DNA of 7,992 bases from contig JAVBKF010000202.1 in the NCBI GenBank assembly GCA_031554215.1, forward strand, positions 1 through 7,992, in the 5' to 3' direction. Under the pieces are notes generated by a model. The model had not been told where the DNA came from. It saw nothing but the letters and a program-made list of their open reading frames with translations, and made no database searches. Shown piece after piece: positions 7,368 to 7,992 of this stretch (positions within the stretch are counted from its first letter, which is position 1; every line of letters begins with the position of its first letter). This DNA is from JAVBKE01 sp031554215 (GTDB taxonomy: Bacteria > Bacillota > Bacilli > JARBTR01). Position numbers and translations under genes: made by a program.

Positions 7368-7376
7368 TGCTATAAT
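7368..7376 (+). promoter_or_regulatory. extended -10 promoter before the glycosyltransferase fragment
   Basis: TGCTATAAT (7368-7376) is a perfect extended -10 element about 33 nt before the ATG at 7409. No good -35 hexamer is present at 16-18 nt. It points away from the metK promoter, so 7239-7408 is a divergent intergenic region. The 7317-7367 stretch between the two holds only AT-rich sequence. Confidence 0.4.
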
Positions 7377-7408
7377 AGATCCGAAAACCATAACAAGGAG
7401 TCTTTGGA

Positions 7409-7630
7409 ATGAAAAGGAATAAACCTCCTATCTATTTTGCAATGGGTAGTTCAGCTAATAGAACTTTAATTGTAAAAATACTTAAAATACTGTCTCAAAT
7501 TGATGTGAAAGTTATAGCACCAGTTAAATTCTATTTAAAAAAAGAAGATATGAAACTGTTTGCAGAAAATATTCATTTATATGATTTCCTCCCTGCTTTA
7601 GAAACGAGTAACCTCGAAAACAAATTGTGA
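7409..7630 (+). pseudogene. fragment of a GT-B family (MGT/UGT-like) glycosyltransferase
   Basis: The 73-residue ORF reads PPIYFAMGSSANRTLIVKIL near its start and IHLYDFLPALE near its end. This matches the beginning of the C-terminal nucleotide-sugar-binding domain of macrolide/UDP-type glycosyltransferases (the family pattern is roughly P-I-Y-F/V-x-x-G-S-S ... V-x-V-x-D-F-L-P). The whole N-terminal acceptor domain (usually about 200 residues) is missing. So is everything after the DFLP motif, including the sugar-nucleotide-binding HGG region. An ATG with AAGGAG 8 nt upstream and an extended -10 promoter make it look expressible, but it is too short to be an active transferase. The resemblance breaks at about 7600-7630, shortly before the insertion-sequence remnant. 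Disruption by that element plus an older 5' deletion is the likely history (inference). A small protein that merely resembles the domain is the alternative. Confidence 0.55.
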
Positions 7631-7743
7631 AAAACCATAAAAGTAAAAACAGGGGAGCCAAAAGTGAGGCGAGAGCGAAGAAAAGAAAAAAAGAGCAGCA
7701 CGAAAAGCCGTCAAAAGACGAGTGGGAATATCAGGGAAAACAA
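7631..7743. mobile_element. 3' flank of the transposase, probably containing the insertion sequence end
   Basis: This noncoding stretch lies between the transposase stop and the point where glycosyltransferase resemblance stops. The IS terminus should fall here. I cannot identify the inverted repeat because the other end is outside the window. The plus strand is strongly purine-rich around 7661-7700. A 4-bp stem (CGTC-AAAA-GACG, about 7709-7720) is followed on the minus strand by T-rich sequence and could be a weak terminator for the transposase. Confidence 0.35.
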
Positions 7744-7992
7744 TTAGGTGGCGGACATGGACGAAAGGTTCAGAATCGGATCAAAAAAACCAGTTTGACG
7801 AAGTGAGTTAACTTGAGCATCAAGATGAATATTGAAAGCAGCAAGAGTAGAAAAAAAGGAAATACGTTTCTTACCACGTTGCTTAGTATTTTCAATGCCA
7901 TAATGGTTAAGAATGCGCTGGTTAACCCATTCAGCGGCAGTACGTTCTTTCATCTTGAGTTTCCAAGCATGGGAGTGACGAGGAATACGGCA
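7744..7992 (-). CDS. DDE transposase, C-terminal part, runs off right edge
   Basis: The frame is open from the right edge (CRIPRHSHAWKLKMKERTAAEW...) to a TAA at 7744, giving the last 82 residues of a transposase. ERTAAEWVNQRILNHYG followed by RGKKRISFFSTLAAFNIHLDAQ is the typical tail of Firmicute IS4/IS5-like DDE transposases. In that tail the Glu of the R-T-x-x-E motif is the likely last catalytic acid, and AAFNIHLDAQ is the terminal helix. The Met at 7953 is internal, not a start. The catalytic Asp residues and the N-terminus lie beyond the window. The exact IS family cannot be fixed from this tail alone. The element lies beside a truncated glycosyltransferase and a dead metK, as expected for a decaying accessory region. 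Confidence 0.75.
   Translation of the reverse strand, partial: CRIPRHSHAWKLKMKERTAAEWVNQRILNHYGIENTKQRGKKRISFFSTLAAFNIHLDAQVNSLRQTGFFDPILNLSSMSAT

Noticed and set aside
7353..7376. TTGTTA as a -35 box for the TATAAT at 7371
   Set aside because: The spacer is only 12 nt; the TGC extension makes an extended -10 promoter the better reading.
7664..7747. Possible 27-residue basic peptide on the plus strand starting at GTG, with AGGGGAG upstream
   Set aside because: It is short, low-complexity, Lys/Arg-rich sequence in a purine-rich stretch that is probably the insertion sequence flank; there is no independent support.
1..7992. CRISPR array, tRNA, rRNA or long direct repeats
   Set aside because: No regularly spaced repeats, cloverleaf-like segments or rRNA-like sequence were seen on either strand by reading.

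Overview
The window looks like a low-GC Gram-positive chromosome or plasmid segment, most likely Bacillales. It is AT-rich, has strong AGGAG/GAGGTG-type ribosome binding sites, and carries a MetK-like sequence of the Bacillaceae/Planococcaceae kind. No species can be named from the sequence alone.

From about 5.9 kb down to 1, five genes are packed head-to-tail on the minus strand and look like one operon. In transcription order they are: an acyl carrier protein (ACP) fused to a PLP-dependent alpha-oxoamine synthase (AONS); a SAM-dependent methyltransferase overlapping it by 4 nt (ATGA); an ABC ATPase; an FtsX-like permease overlapping the ATPase by 7 nt; and the N-terminal 114 residues of a FabF-like beta-ketoacyl-ACP synthase that runs off the left edge. 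Read together, this is a small biosynthesis-and-export cassette. A ketosynthase could build an acyl chain on an ACP. The AONS domain could release it by decarboxylative condensation with an amino acid, giving an alpha-aminoketone. The methyltransferase could decorate the product and the ABC pair could export it or protect the producer. Each domain assignment is well supported. The pathway and its product are inference, and I do not recognise a characterised cluster with this gene order.

Upstream of the operon (6065-7238, minus strand) is a broken metK (S-adenosylmethionine synthetase) with a visibly higher GC content. It has an in-frame TAA replacing the conserved Ser codon after Gly-Glu-Ile-Thr-Thr, a deletion/frameshift near 6210-6225, and a substitution of the signature Asp by His. 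It has a recognisable sigma-A promoter and RBS, but its leader is only about 40 nt, too short for a SAM-I riboswitch.

The right end is decayed accessory DNA. A short plus-strand ORF (7409-7630) matches only part of a GT-B (MGT/UGT-like) glycosyltransferase. At the right edge is the C-terminus of a DDE transposase on the minus strand (7744-7992). The 3' flank of the transposase probably contains the insertion sequence end, which cannot be placed precisely here.
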